64,000 bases of DNA. It comes from Chelativorans sp. Marseille-P2723 (lineage in GTDB: Bacteria > Pseudomonadota > Alphaproteobacteria > Rhizobiales > Rhizobiaceae). Positions 46,551 through 54,202 of the stretch are shown here, piece by piece. The stretch is from positions 1,210,114 through 1,274,113 of the forward strand of contig NZ_CADDWI010000013.1 of the NCBI RefSeq assembly GCF_902809845.1, read 5' to 3'. How positions within the stretch are numbered: position 1 is the stretch's first letter; every line of letters begins with the position of its first letter. Position numbers and translations under genes: made by a program. A model generated the notes under the pieces. The model was not told the DNA's origin. It saw only the letters and a list, made by a program, of their open reading frames with translations, and made no database searches.

Positions 46551-46593
46551 GGCTCCGATCTGGCTCCGATTGGGGGGTCTGACGGGCTCCGAT
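46551..46593. repeat. Three direct GGCTCCGAT repeats
   Basis: GGCTCCGAT occurs exactly at 46551-46559, 46562-46570 and 46585-46593, i.e. start spacings of 11 and 23 bp, close to one and two helix turns. They fill the gap between the 736-aa gene and the Com-like gene. This layout fits a cluster of operator sites. Confidence 0.6.
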
Positions 46594-46605
46594 TCTTCAG
46601 GCCAT

Positions 46606-46640
46606 TGGAAGTGCTCACTCAATCTAGAGGAGCACTTCCA
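46606..46640 (+). promoter_or_regulatory. 11-bp hairpin covering the Com-like start codon
   Basis: TGGAAGTGCTC (46606-46616) and GAGCACTTCCA (46630-46640) are a perfect 11-bp inverted repeat with a 13-nt loop. The ribosome-binding box AGAGGAG (46626-46632) straddles loop and stem, and the A of the ATG (46640) is the last stem base. In RNA this would partly hide the initiation site of the zinc-finger gene; as DNA it could be a dimeric protein site. Confidence 0.65.
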
Positions 46641-46885
46641 TGCCGACTCCCTTTCCTCCGCGCCACGCAGCCTCGACGAGATGGCCCGGCGCCGCGACGA
46701 CCAAGCCCACCCCTTCGAACTCGGAATGGCGCTGCACCCGCTGTGACAAGCTGCTCGGCGTCTGCAGGGACGGCCGCATGCATCTGCGCTTTGCGCGGGG
46801 GCACGAATATCTGGTGGGCTTCCCGGTCCAAGCCACCTGCCGCAGCTGCGGCACGCTGAACCACGCGACCGCCCCCGCGCGCTAA
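46640..46885 (+). CDS. Com-like zinc-finger protein
   Basis: An 81-aa protein with a CxxC...CxxC zinc ribbon: WRCTRCDKLLGVCRDG and ATCRSCGTLNH, and a conserved HLRFARGHEYLVGFP between. This resembles phage Mu Com, an RNA-binding protein that opens a hairpin to allow translation of mom. Here it starts inside a hairpin itself (46606-46640). The N-terminal 27 residues are unstructured and Pro/Thr/Ser-rich. First gene of the rightward phage operon. Binding target here is unknown. Confidence 0.7.
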   Translation: MPTPFPPRHAASTRWPGAATTKPTPSNSEWRCTRCDKLLGVCRDGRMHLRFARGHEYLVGFPVQATCRSCGTLNHATAPAR

Positions 46886-46985
46886 GCCGCGCATTCTTCT
46901 TCCCCTTCCGAAATCTCAGAGACGCACGACGTCCTGACCTGGCCACGAGAAGGCGCCGGACGCCTGGCCGCAAGGCAGGCGTCCG

Positions 46986-47708
46986 ATGTCTATCGCGTGG
47001 CACGAGATCCGTGATCACCTTATGAAAACCTCTTCCACCCTTCAATTCCAACGCAGCTTCGATGCTTTCCGTAGCGTGCATCAGACTCTCGCATTGTTCC
47101 GAGATCCTGCAGCCCTCCTTGACTGGCTGCACAGTAAAACCAACGAACCAGACACCAAAAACCTGATCCTCTCGACGCTGGTTGAGGCGGCGCAGACTGA
47201 AGGATATGCATCCGATTGCGCGCTGACCATGCTGTTGCTGGCGCTTTGGCCCGGTCTGGACGCGATCCGGCGGCGATCCATTTGGCGCAGGATCGGCACC
47301 GCAGACGAAATCACATCCGACGTGCTGGTACGCACGACAGAGGCCGTCCGCAGACTTGACCTCGAGCACGTCAATTGGATTGCAGCCACGGTCTTACGGA
47401 ACGTCGAACGTGACATGATCCGCGCCCGCCAGCGCGATGCAGCATGCAAAAGTCTGAACAGCGACACCGAACCTGACGATGTAGTCACCGATCAGGTCCG
47501 GCAACGGCCCGAGGCTGAGGATGCGTTCATTCAGAAGGATCTGCAAACGCTGATCGGCGCGGACGCCCTGTTGGTAATCCGCGTGGCCATCGAGGGTTTT
47601 ACGCAGGCCGAGGTCGCCACTGAACTTGGCGTGTCCGAGGACGCCGCTCGCAAACGCTATCAGCGCGCCATCCGGCGTCTGCGCGATGCCCTGCAACAAA
47701 TCGTCTGA
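46986..47708 (+). CDS. Phage-encoded sigma-factor-like protein
   Basis: A 240-aa protein with a C-terminal sigma-70 region 4 helix-turn-helix, EGFTQAEVATELGVSEDAARKRYQRAIRRLRDAL (about residues 203-237), and an N-terminal helical part that includes LEHVNWIAATVLRNVERDMIRARQRD, like sigma region 2 with its linker. It has no long acidic region 1.1, so it is ECF-like. Start 46986, or 47022 (MKTSSTLQF). A middle/late transcription activator of the phage is plausible. Other choice: a decision regulator of host genes. Confidence 0.65.
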   Translation: MSIAWHEIRDHLMKTSSTLQFQRSFDAFRSVHQTLALFRDPAALLDWLHSKTNEPDTKNLILSTLVEAAQTEGYASDCALTMLLLALWPGLDAIRRRSIWRRIGTADEITSDVLVRTTEAVRRLDLEHVNWIAATVLRNVERDMIRARQRDAACKSLNSDTEPDDVVTDQVRQRPEAEDAFIQKDLQTLIGADALLVIRVAIEGFTQAEVATELGVSEDAARKRYQRAIRRLRDALQQIV

Positions 47709-47790
47709 CCTGATGTCCCGTTCCGGGCAGCGGGGTGGCTTTTCTCATTCAGAAGCCAATCCGGGCCCACTCGAACAGAAGGAGGCAAGC

Positions 47791-48015
47791 GTGATCACGA
47801 CACCCGATTATGTGCCCGAAGATCTGAAGCGCCTTCCAGGCCTCTATCGGCGCTGGGAGCTGAACGAAGTGCTGCAGCCTGATCGCAATTACCAGATCGA
47901 GGATGCCGGCACCCATGCAGATGGCACCCCGTTACTGGCGGTTTACGCCACCCCCATTGCCACCGACAGAACGCAGCAATTCCAGCGTGAGACAGATTCC
48001 GAGAGCGGTGAGTAA
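47791..48015 (+). CDS. Small phage protein, unknown
   Basis: A 74-aa protein from GTG 47791, preceded by AGGAGG. It begins VITTPDYVPEDLKRLPGLYRRWEL and has YQIEDAGTHADGTPLL. Not recognised. It is in the early cluster between the sigma-like gene and three more small genes, with tight spacing (8 bp to the next). Confidence 0.6.
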   Translation: MITTPDYVPEDLKRLPGLYRRWELNEVLQPDRNYQIEDAGTHADGTPLLAVYATPIATDRTQQFQRETDSESGE

Positions 48016-48023
48016 TAATCAAT

Positions 48024-48413
48024 ATGAACAAGATCTCTCATAAATTCACCGCCGCCCAGCTGCTGCTGACCGAGGCGCAGTTCTGCGCTTGGATCGGCCA
48101 GTCAGCACCCGGCACTACCATACAGTACAATTGCGGGTTCCTCGCAATCGACACCGTGCGCGCCAGCAGCGATCTCCTCGAGCATGAGCGCAAGGAACTG
48201 GTTCGTGTTGGTCGCCGTGCCTGGTGGGCATTTGAACACGGTCTCGTCCATCTCGTGCAGCGCCGGCTTGCTCCGGATCGGTTCGCTTATCTGGCAATCG
48301 CCCGTGCCCGCCCAAAAAAGATGCAGGCAAGCCTGCTCAGCATGCTGGCCCAGCATGAAGAAACTGGCGGGCTCGCCAATCCCAACATTTCGCTTCGCCA
48401 ATCCCGATCCTGA
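48024..48413 (+). CDS. Hypothetical phage protein
   Basis: A 129-aa protein starting MNKISHKFTAAQLLLTEAQF. No family recognised; mixed helical, neutral to basic, with RPKKMQASLLSMLAQHEE near the end. Start 48024 lacks a strong ribosome box but the coding pattern is clear. Lies in the early gene run. Confidence 0.6.
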   Translation: MNKISHKFTAAQLLLTEAQFCAWIGQSAPGTTIQYNCGFLAIDTVRASSDLLEHERKELVRVGRRAWWAFEHGLVHLVQRRLAPDRFAYLAIARARPKKMQASLLSMLAQHEETGGLANPNISLRQSRS

Positions 48414-48425
48414 AAGGAGCCTTCG

Positions 48426-48719
48426 ATGTTTGCCACCTCCAAGCTGAATACTTTGCGCAAACGCCATTACGGTCTTGATGGCTTGCCAACCTCGATTTGC
48501 GTCCTGGCTGTCGACCAGCTGGCAAGTTCTGTGCGCTCGATCGAGGTAGCGACCCTTGATGAGGTGGCCTTCGCCATCGTCAACGCCGAACAGGCTTACA
48601 ACGCCGCTGGCGATCGCCTGTTTGCCCTGCGCCGCCTCTATAATCTGGCCCGCGAGGCTGGTGGGATCGGGTCTGGTTGTGCAGTCGATGCTGCAATCGA
48701 AGCCAGGCCGGAGCGCTGA
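48426..48719 (+). CDS. Hypothetical phage protein
   Basis: A 97-aa protein starting MFATSKLNTLRKRHYGLDGL, with GAAAGGAGCC before the ATG. Mostly helical; not recognised. It sits directly before a RuvC-like gene, with 2 bp between stop and the next start, so it is probably co-translated. Confidence 0.6.
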   Translation: MFATSKLNTLRKRHYGLDGLPTSICVLAVDQLASSVRSIEVATLDEVAFAIVNAEQAYNAAGDRLFALRRLYNLAREAGGIGSGCAVDAAIEARPER

Positions 48720-48721
48720 TC

Positions 48722-49276
48722 ATGGCTATTCTTGCCATCGACCCCGGCCTCAACAACGGCATCGCTGTTCTGGATTGTGAGCGCCGTCTGCTGCTCGCAA
48801 CCGAAATCCCGATGATTGGCGAAGGTGCCAATCGGCGCCTCAACATGACGTCGTTTGCCAGCATCATCCTTCAGTTCCGGATTGAGCATGCCGTTATCGA
48901 GGATGTTGCGGCGATGCCCAAACAGGGCGTCTCGTCGATGTTCCGTTTCGGGCGAGCGGCTGGTGCCATTGAGGGCGCGCTTGCTGCGCTGAAAGTACCG
49001 ACAACCTTCATTCGACCGGCGATCTGGAAACGCGACATCGGTGCCAAGGCCAAGCAGGCCGAAGATATCCGCGCACTGGCGATCCAGACATGGCCGGATC
49101 AGGCGCACCGCTTTGCCCGCAAGCGCGACCATAACCGTGCCGAAGCCGCGCTGATCGGTCTCTGGTTCCTGCAACATTCCGGCTGGACGTCCGGCGGTGA
49201 GGACACACCGCCCACCTCTTCCTTGCTTGCAGGTTCACGGGTCTTCGTTGGCGGCGAAGGCTGGAGGACGCTCTGA
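48722..49276 (+). CDS. RuvC-like Holliday junction resolvase
   Basis: A 184-aa RNase H-fold nuclease starting MAILAIDPGLNNGIAVLD. Acidic residues fit: D7, E60 (VIEDVAAMPKQG), D136 and E141 (RDHNRAEAALIG, the classic DHxxAEA helix). Phage RuvC relatives resolve branched DNA before packaging. Start 48722 fits the motif position. Overlaps the next gene by 1 bp. Confidence 0.82.
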   Translation: MAILAIDPGLNNGIAVLDCERRLLLATEIPMIGEGANRRLNMTSFASIILQFRIEHAVIEDVAAMPKQGVSSMFRFGRAAGAIEGALAALKVPTTFIRPAIWKRDIGAKAKQAEDIRALAIQTWPDQAHRFARKRDHNRAEAALIGLWFLQHSGWTSGGEDTPPTSSLLAGSRVFVGGEGWRTL

Positions 49277-50019
49277 TGAACCCGTTCAAAGCGCACGGCC
49301 TCGACCACATCTCGGTCAGCCAGCTTAATTTGTGGGCTGCAGCTCCTGGCATCTATGTGATGGAGCGCCTGCTGGGCCATCGCACACCAGTTGGTGCCGC
49401 TGCCCATCGTGGCACGGCAGTCGAAGCTGGTGTCATCGCCGGCCTGATGGGTTCATCACTGAATGAGGCCATCGATACCGCGAACGCTGTCTTTACCGAG
49501 CGGACCGCGCTTTCATCAGATCCGCGCCGCGACAAGGAACGTGATGCCTTGGCCGGCATGGTCGAGCGCGGGATCGAGTTGCTCGGCCCATGGGGCAAGC
49601 CGGATCGCACACAGGTACGAAAAGAATGGCGCATGGATGGCATTGCCGTGCCGGTGCTCGGATTTACCGATGCCGAATATGATGCACACGGGCTGATCAT
49701 CGACCTGAAAACCAGCCACGCCCTGCCGTCAACGATCCGGACATCCCACGCCAGACAGGTCGCAAGCTATGTCGGTGCCGGTTCGAATATGAGCGGCGGT
49801 GTGGCCTACGTCACATCGAAGAAGTCGGCGCTGTACCAGCTTGAGAACGCTTCGGCCCATGTCGCGGCGCTGACCCGCATGGCGCATTCGTTGCAGAATT
49901 TCCTCGCCATCTCCACCGATCCACACGAGCTGGCGAGCCTCATCACCGTCGACACTGACAGCTTTTACCTCGCCGACCCACGGGCGCGTCAGAACGCGTT
50001 TGACGTGTTCGGCGTCTGA
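49276..50019 (+). CDS. PD-(D/E)XK nuclease, Cas4/RecB-like
   Basis: A 247-aa protein with SVSQLNLWAAAPGIYVMERLLG at the N-terminus and the core VLGFTDAEYDAHGLIIDLKTSH, a D...DxK nuclease motif. Similar phage proteins act as exonucleases in recombination-replication, making 3' ends for annealing. Followed by a probable DNA-binding protein gene and the primase, so this is the replication-recombination module. Confidence 0.78.
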   Translation: MNPFKAHGLDHISVSQLNLWAAAPGIYVMERLLGHRTPVGAAAHRGTAVEAGVIAGLMGSSLNEAIDTANAVFTERTALSSDPRRDKERDALAGMVERGIELLGPWGKPDRTQVRKEWRMDGIAVPVLGFTDAEYDAHGLIIDLKTSHALPSTIRTSHARQVASYVGAGSNMSGGVAYVTSKKSALYQLENASAHVAALTRMAHSLQNFLAISTDPHELASLITVDTDSFYLADPRARQNAFDVFGV

Positions 50020-50094
50020 GATCCCCAATCACGGGATGGGCCAGCTGGCGGCCAGATGCCGGCACAAAGCGCGCAGCGCAGAAAGATTGACATC

Positions 50095-50739
50095 ATGACT
50101 ACTGGATTTGGACTGAGCATTGGAAGCGGTAAGGATTTTCTGCCCTCCATCCGCATCAACGGCAAGGATGGCGGCGTCGAGCGATCGACATGGGATGGCA
50201 GCGAACGTGGTCTCGAAGTAGTCGATGACCTCGTTTGCCTCATGGACTGGGCCACGCTCCAGGTGGGCTGGGTCGAGTTTACAGATCGTGGCCCCGACAA
50301 GCGGCTGGTGGCGATTGGCGATCCATTGCCGGACCGCCCCTCCGAAAAGCACAAGCAGGGCGTGCAGGTAGTCGTCTATCTGCCGGGTGGTCTTGGTTGC
50401 CATGAAATCTGTTCGACCGCGATCGGCGTCGTCGGCGCGCTGGAGCGCATCTATGATGCGAGCATCGCAGCACCTGAATGGCAGCAGGGCAAGGTACCAG
50501 TGGTGCGCCTGACCGAGTTCCAGAAAGAAAAGACCAAGCATGGCAACCGCGCCGTGCCGGTGTTCGAGATTCTTGACTGGAAGGATCGCCCCGCCGAGCT
50601 CGACGAGCACAAGGCGGCGCCAAAGCCGCGCGCAGCAATTCCGGCATCCACCAGTACGAGCCGTCCGGCTGCGACCGGCTCAACCCAGATGACGCCGCCT
50701 GCGTCCGTCACCCGCGCCCCGGTGCCGGACTTCGGATGA
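50095..50739 (+). CDS. Probable phage DNA-binding protein of the replication module
   Basis: A 214-aa protein (ATG 50095) starting MTTGFGLSIGSGKDFLPSIR. The C-terminal third is low complexity (Ala/Pro/Ser/Thr, like SSB tails), ending PVPDFG, an acidic-aromatic tip. By position between an exonuclease and a primase it may be a single-strand DNA-binding protein, but I see no certain OB-fold signature. The stop overlaps the next start (ATGA). Confidence 0.5.
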   Translation: MTTGFGLSIGSGKDFLPSIRINGKDGGVERSTWDGSERGLEVVDDLVCLMDWATLQVGWVEFTDRGPDKRLVAIGDPLPDRPSEKHKQGVQVVVYLPGGLGCHEICSTAIGVVGALERIYDASIAAPEWQQGKVPVVRLTEFQKEKTKHGNRAVPVFEILDWKDRPAELDEHKAAPKPRAAIPASTSTSRPAATGSTQMTPPASVTRAPVPDFG

Positions 50740-52901
50740 GTGTCGAGGGGATCGGGAGGCGGCCACCTTCCGATCCCCGTGCACCGCACATGCAGACTGC
50801 TTGGTGGGGGAGGTCCACATGGGGTACGACAATGACGCTAGAAGTACCGGATGAATTTGCAAGCGCCTGCCAGTGGGCTGACAGCTATCGGGCGCTCGGT
50901 CTTGCGGTAATCCCTGCCGCTGGCCGGGAAAAGATCCCGGTCGGCAAATGGCGTGAGTTCCAGACCGGCATTCCGCAGACCGTCCATGATCGCTGGTACG
51001 GCGATGATGGCGAACATCGTGCCAATTACCGCATGGGCTTTTTGACCGGTGCGGCGTCACTCGGCGATGGCTGGAAGCTGCTGGTCATTGATCTTGACGA
51101 GAAAGGCACAGTATCCGGCTCCACGACTTGGGATCACTGGATTGCCGATAACGAACTTGGCTGCGATCCTGAAACCTGGCGCGCCCGCACCGGTGGCGGC
51201 GGTCAGCATATCTATTTCCGCTATCCTGATCATCTTTCCATCAGGAATACACAGGAGACAATCGCCGGTATCGATGTCCGCGCTGAGGGTGGGTTTGTCA
51301 TCGCCCCGCCGTCGCGACATCAGAATGGCAAGCAATATCTCTGGATCTTCTCGCCCTTCGACACGGAACTGGCGGAAGCGCCGCAATGGCTGCTCGACAA
51401 GGTCGGCGCCACGGAGGCACTGCTACTGGCGGCCGCGCCAGCCCAGCCATCGACACTGTCATTATCATCACCTCCGCGCGCCCAAACGGCGACGATGGCG
51501 GCCGATCATTCGTCCTCACCGCAACAGGCCACCGATGCCTGGGGGCACATCGTCGATGGCCGCGATGCCTATATGCGCGACATGGTCTGGGCGGCAATCG
51601 TCGACTGGTATCGCGAATGTCCAATCCCGCCATCTGAGCGCGAGGTCGAGCAGAAGCTGCTTGAGGTTTACGCTGTCTATGAGCGCAAGGTGCGTCCGCA
51701 GGAAGCCGGCAACACGCTCGAGGGCGAGGGACGCGGCGTTTCTGCCTTCCGGAACAAGTGGGCCTACGCCATGCGGCAGTGGGATACCAAGGTTGCCGCG
51801 GCGGCGAAGGAAAAGCCAGCGGGAAACCACAGTGTCTGGGAACAAACCTCACCCTCGATCGACCCGTCGGCCGAACTGGAATGGTTCGACGATATCAATC
51901 CGATCATCAGCACGCCCTACATCGTCAAGGGCGTCCTTGATCTCGGTGCCATGTCGGTCGTTTACGGCCCCTCGAATTCCGGCAAGACCTTCTTCGCTCT
52001 TGATATCGCCTACCATGTTGCGATCGATCATTCCTGGCGGTCACAGCGCGTCGCAGGCGGGTCCGTCCTTTATCTCGCCGCCGAGGGTGGCAACGGCATC
52101 GCCAACCGCATCGTCGGGCTCAGAAAGACCAGCGGCGTTGTCGAGGTTCCCTTGGCGCTGCGCCGTGCGGGTCTCGATCTTCTTAATCCGGACGCCGACA
52201 CCGAACGTGTCGTCAAGCTTGCCGAGGAAGTCGCAAACCGCGCGCCCCTCAAGCTGATCGTCATCGACACGCTGTCGCGCGTCATCGCTGGCGGCGACGA
52301 GAACGGCCCGGTCGACATGACGGCCTTTATCAAGAACGTCGATCGCATCCGTCATGCCACCGGCGCCCATATCATGATCGTCCACCATACCGGCAAGGAT
52401 GCGGCCAAGGGCGCACGTGGTCATTCATCGCTCCGGGCCGCCACCGATACGGAGATCGAAGTGTCGGTCGACGAGATGGAGACCCGTTTCGCCAAAGTGA
52501 CCAAGCAACGTGACCTGCCGGGTGGCGAGGAATTTGCCTTCAAGCTTGATGCCGTGGCGCTCGGGGTCGACGATGACGGCGATACCATCACTACATGCGT
52601 CGTGCTGCCGGTGGAGAAGCAGGCGCAAACGGATGACCTCCTGCCGCCGCGCGCGACCTGCAAAGCCATCCTGAAGGCCGTCGACGACGCCTGGAAGGCG
52701 AAGCATCCATTCTCGATGGCGCCCCAGTCAAAAGCGTCCGGGCGATATGCCCCGCGGGCGCTCGGCCAGCAGTTCGACCTGCCCGGCAAGGCCATCGAGA
52801 GCCTGCTGATCAGCTGGATCGATAACGCCATCATCGCCGTCGAGATGTGTGATTCCGACACCAAGAAGCGGGGTTTGAAGGTGCTCGAGTGGCTCGATTG
52901 A
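50736..52901 (+). CDS. Primase-polymerase / RepA-like helicase fusion
   Basis: Up to 721 aa (an internal ATG at 50832 gives 689; the ATGA at 50736 would couple it to the previous gene). N-terminal bifunctional primase-polymerase domain: VIPAAGREKIPVGKW, VIDLDEKG, RTGGGGQHIYFRYP. Then an AAA/RecA-type helicase: Walker A GPSNSGKT (about residues 379-386 from 50832), Walker B LIVIDTLSRV and HHTGKDAAKGARGHSSLRAA. Replication protein of the phage; an iteron-like repeat cluster follows its stop. Confidence 0.88.
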   Translation: MSVEGIGRRPPSDPRAPHMQTAWWGRSTWGTTMTLEVPDEFASACQWADSYRALGLAVIPAAGREKIPVGKWREFQTGIPQTVHDRWYGDDGEHRANYRMGFLTGAASLGDGWKLLVIDLDEKGTVSGSTTWDHWIADNELGCDPETWRARTGGGGQHIYFRYPDHLSIRNTQETIAGIDVRAEGGFVIAPPSRHQNGKQYLWIFSPFDTELAEAPQWLLDKVGATEALLLAAAPAQPSTLSLSSPPRAQTATMAADHSSSPQQATDAWGHIVDGRDAYMRDMVWAAIVDWYRECPIPPSEREVEQKLLEVYAVYERKVRPQEAGNTLEGEGRGVSAFRNKWAYAMRQWDTKVAAAAKEKPAGNHSVWEQTSPSIDPSAELEWFDDINPIISTPYIVKGVLDLGAMSVVYGPSNSGKTFFALDIAYHVAIDHSWRSQRVAGGSVLYLAAEGGNGIANRIVGLRKTSGVVEVPLALRRAGLDLLNPDADTERVVKLAEEVANRAPLKLIVIDTLSRVIAGGDENGPVDMTAFIKNVDRIRHATGAHIMIVHHTGKDAAKGARGHSSLRAATDTEIEVSVDEMETRFAKVTKQRDLPGGEEFAFKLDAVALGVDDDGDTITTCVVLPVEKQAQTDDLLPPRATCKAILKAVDDAWKAKHPFSMAPQSKASGRYAPRALGQQFDLPGKAIESLLISWIDNAIIAVEMCDSDTKKRGLKVLEWLD

Positions 52902-52904
52902 GAG

Positions 52905-53033
52905 TTACGGAGGTTGCACGGATGTTACGGAACTATGCCCCATAAGTCATTGAAATCATTATCCGGAAGTCACTACGGAAGTTACGGAGAAGGAGGTGCT
53001 AAGCCATTGATTTCATTTACGGAGGTTTACGGA
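52905..53033 (+). repeat. Iteron-like TTACGGA repeat cluster (possible phage origin)
   Basis: TTACGGA occurs exactly at 52905, 52925, 52982, 53017 and 53027, and CTACGGA at 52973, within 129 bp (consensus TTACGGARGT). Start spacings include 20, 9 and 10 bp. It lies right after the primase-helicase gene in a 211-bp gap without a gene. Iterons for replication initiation are the simplest explanation, but a repeat-derived leftover of coding DNA is possible. Confidence 0.6.
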
Positions 53034-53112
53034 AGTCTGACCTCTTCTAAAGAAGGCCGCTGCGCTTTGGCTTCGCGGCCTTCAACGGGGTCACGCGAGA
53101 AGGAGTTTTGTC

Positions 53113-53676
53113 ATGGCCTATGACTTTGACACCGCCCAGTTGGCGACCAAGCCCAAATCCGAGATTGTCGTCGACATGATGGCAGCGTTGCACAAGCTCG
53201 ATGCGCTGGCGCGAAACATGGAGCGAAAATGGGGTGCATGCCGCCTGCCGGCACTGGTGCCCGACGATCTGGCAAAGCGGTTTTATTCGCAGCATCGAAA
53301 GGTCTCGATGGCGCTGCGCGAAGGCCGCCATCAGGATGCGCTCCACGAGATCGAGCGCATGGTCACCGCCTGGCAGTTTCTGGATCAAGAAGCAGACAGG
53401 TTGGGTGCTGAGCCGATCCATCCAGCTGTCTGGGAGGTGGCACTTTCCGATGGCACGGTGGCGGCGATCGTTCAGGACGAGGACAGCGCCGCCGCTGTCG
53501 ACCCGCAGGACCGCGCCATGAAAATCTACATGCTGTCCGAAATTGCCCGCCTGATCGAGGCCATGCCGACGGTAATGGCGATCAAGGACGAATGGCCCGG
53601 CGCCAAGGTCGTGCCCACGCGCACCATCACTGCCGACAACTATTGGTGGGAGCATGGCGATGAACTGCCGTTTTGA
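53113..53676 (+). CDS. Hypothetical phage protein
   Basis: A 187-aa protein, AAGGAG before ATG 53113. Begins MAYDFDTAQLATKPKSEIVV, helical, with HQDALHEIERMVTAWQFLD and a C-terminal TITADNYWWEHGDELPF. No named family recognised. It overlaps the next gene by 23 bp. Confidence 0.65.
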   Translation: MAYDFDTAQLATKPKSEIVVDMMAALHKLDALARNMERKWGACRLPALVPDDLAKRFYSQHRKVSMALREGRHQDALHEIERMVTAWQFLDQEADRLGAEPIHPAVWEVALSDGTVAAIVQDEDSAAAVDPQDRAMKIYMLSEIARLIEAMPTVMAIKDEWPGAKVVPTRTITADNYWWEHGDELPF

Positions 53677-54154
53677 CCGACCCCGCAGTCGCGATGACAG
53701 CGACATGATCTGGACACCCAAGCTGGTCGAAGCACGCCTCGCTGAAGCTGCTGTCGTGCTGCAGCGATTGCCCGAGCCGCGGCAACAGGGATATTTCAAT
53801 ACGTGGCCTCGCCATAGCTACGAGTTCGGTGACCTTGTGGAGCAAGAGCCACGGCAAACATCATTGCCGCCACCATCGCCTGCTGCGATCTCTCGCATGG
53901 AGGAGGCACTGACATGGACAATCGAACTTGATCCGATCGATGGCAGGATTATCTGGCTGCGCGCTCATAACACGCCGTGGAAGGCGATTTGCTGGAAGGT
54001 GGGCCTGCAGCGCTCTGCAGCCAATGAGCGCTGGCTCTACGGGTTGTGTGTCATCGCCATGAACCTCAACCGGCAGCCAGTGCCGAGGAAGCGGTCACGG
54101 CGCTATGTCATCCATTACGTTCGGGATTTTTCTATTGAAGCGTCGACGGTATGA
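53654..54154 (+). CDS. DUF6362 protein
   Basis: About 166 aa (or 149 from ATG 53705). Core segments MIWTPKLVEARLAEAAVVLQ, LPEPRQQGYFNTWPRH and GRIIWLRAHNTPWKAICWKVG followed by SAANERW match my memory of DUF6362, a phage protein with a C-terminal helix-turn-helix that often lies before the terminase genes. It may act as a late regulator; no activity is known to me. Start uncertain because the upstream gene overlaps. Confidence 0.75.
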   Translation: MAMNCRFDRPRSRDDSDMIWTPKLVEARLAEAAVVLQRLPEPRQQGYFNTWPRHSYEFGDLVEQEPRQTSLPPPSPAAISRMEEALTWTIELDPIDGRIIWLRAHNTPWKAICWKVGLQRSAANERWLYGLCVIAMNLNRQPVPRKRSRRYVIHYVRDFSIEASTV

Positions 54155-54202
54155 TACCAACAATGGGTCAATAGGCCATCATTCGCGCGCAACAGAGTTG
54201 GA

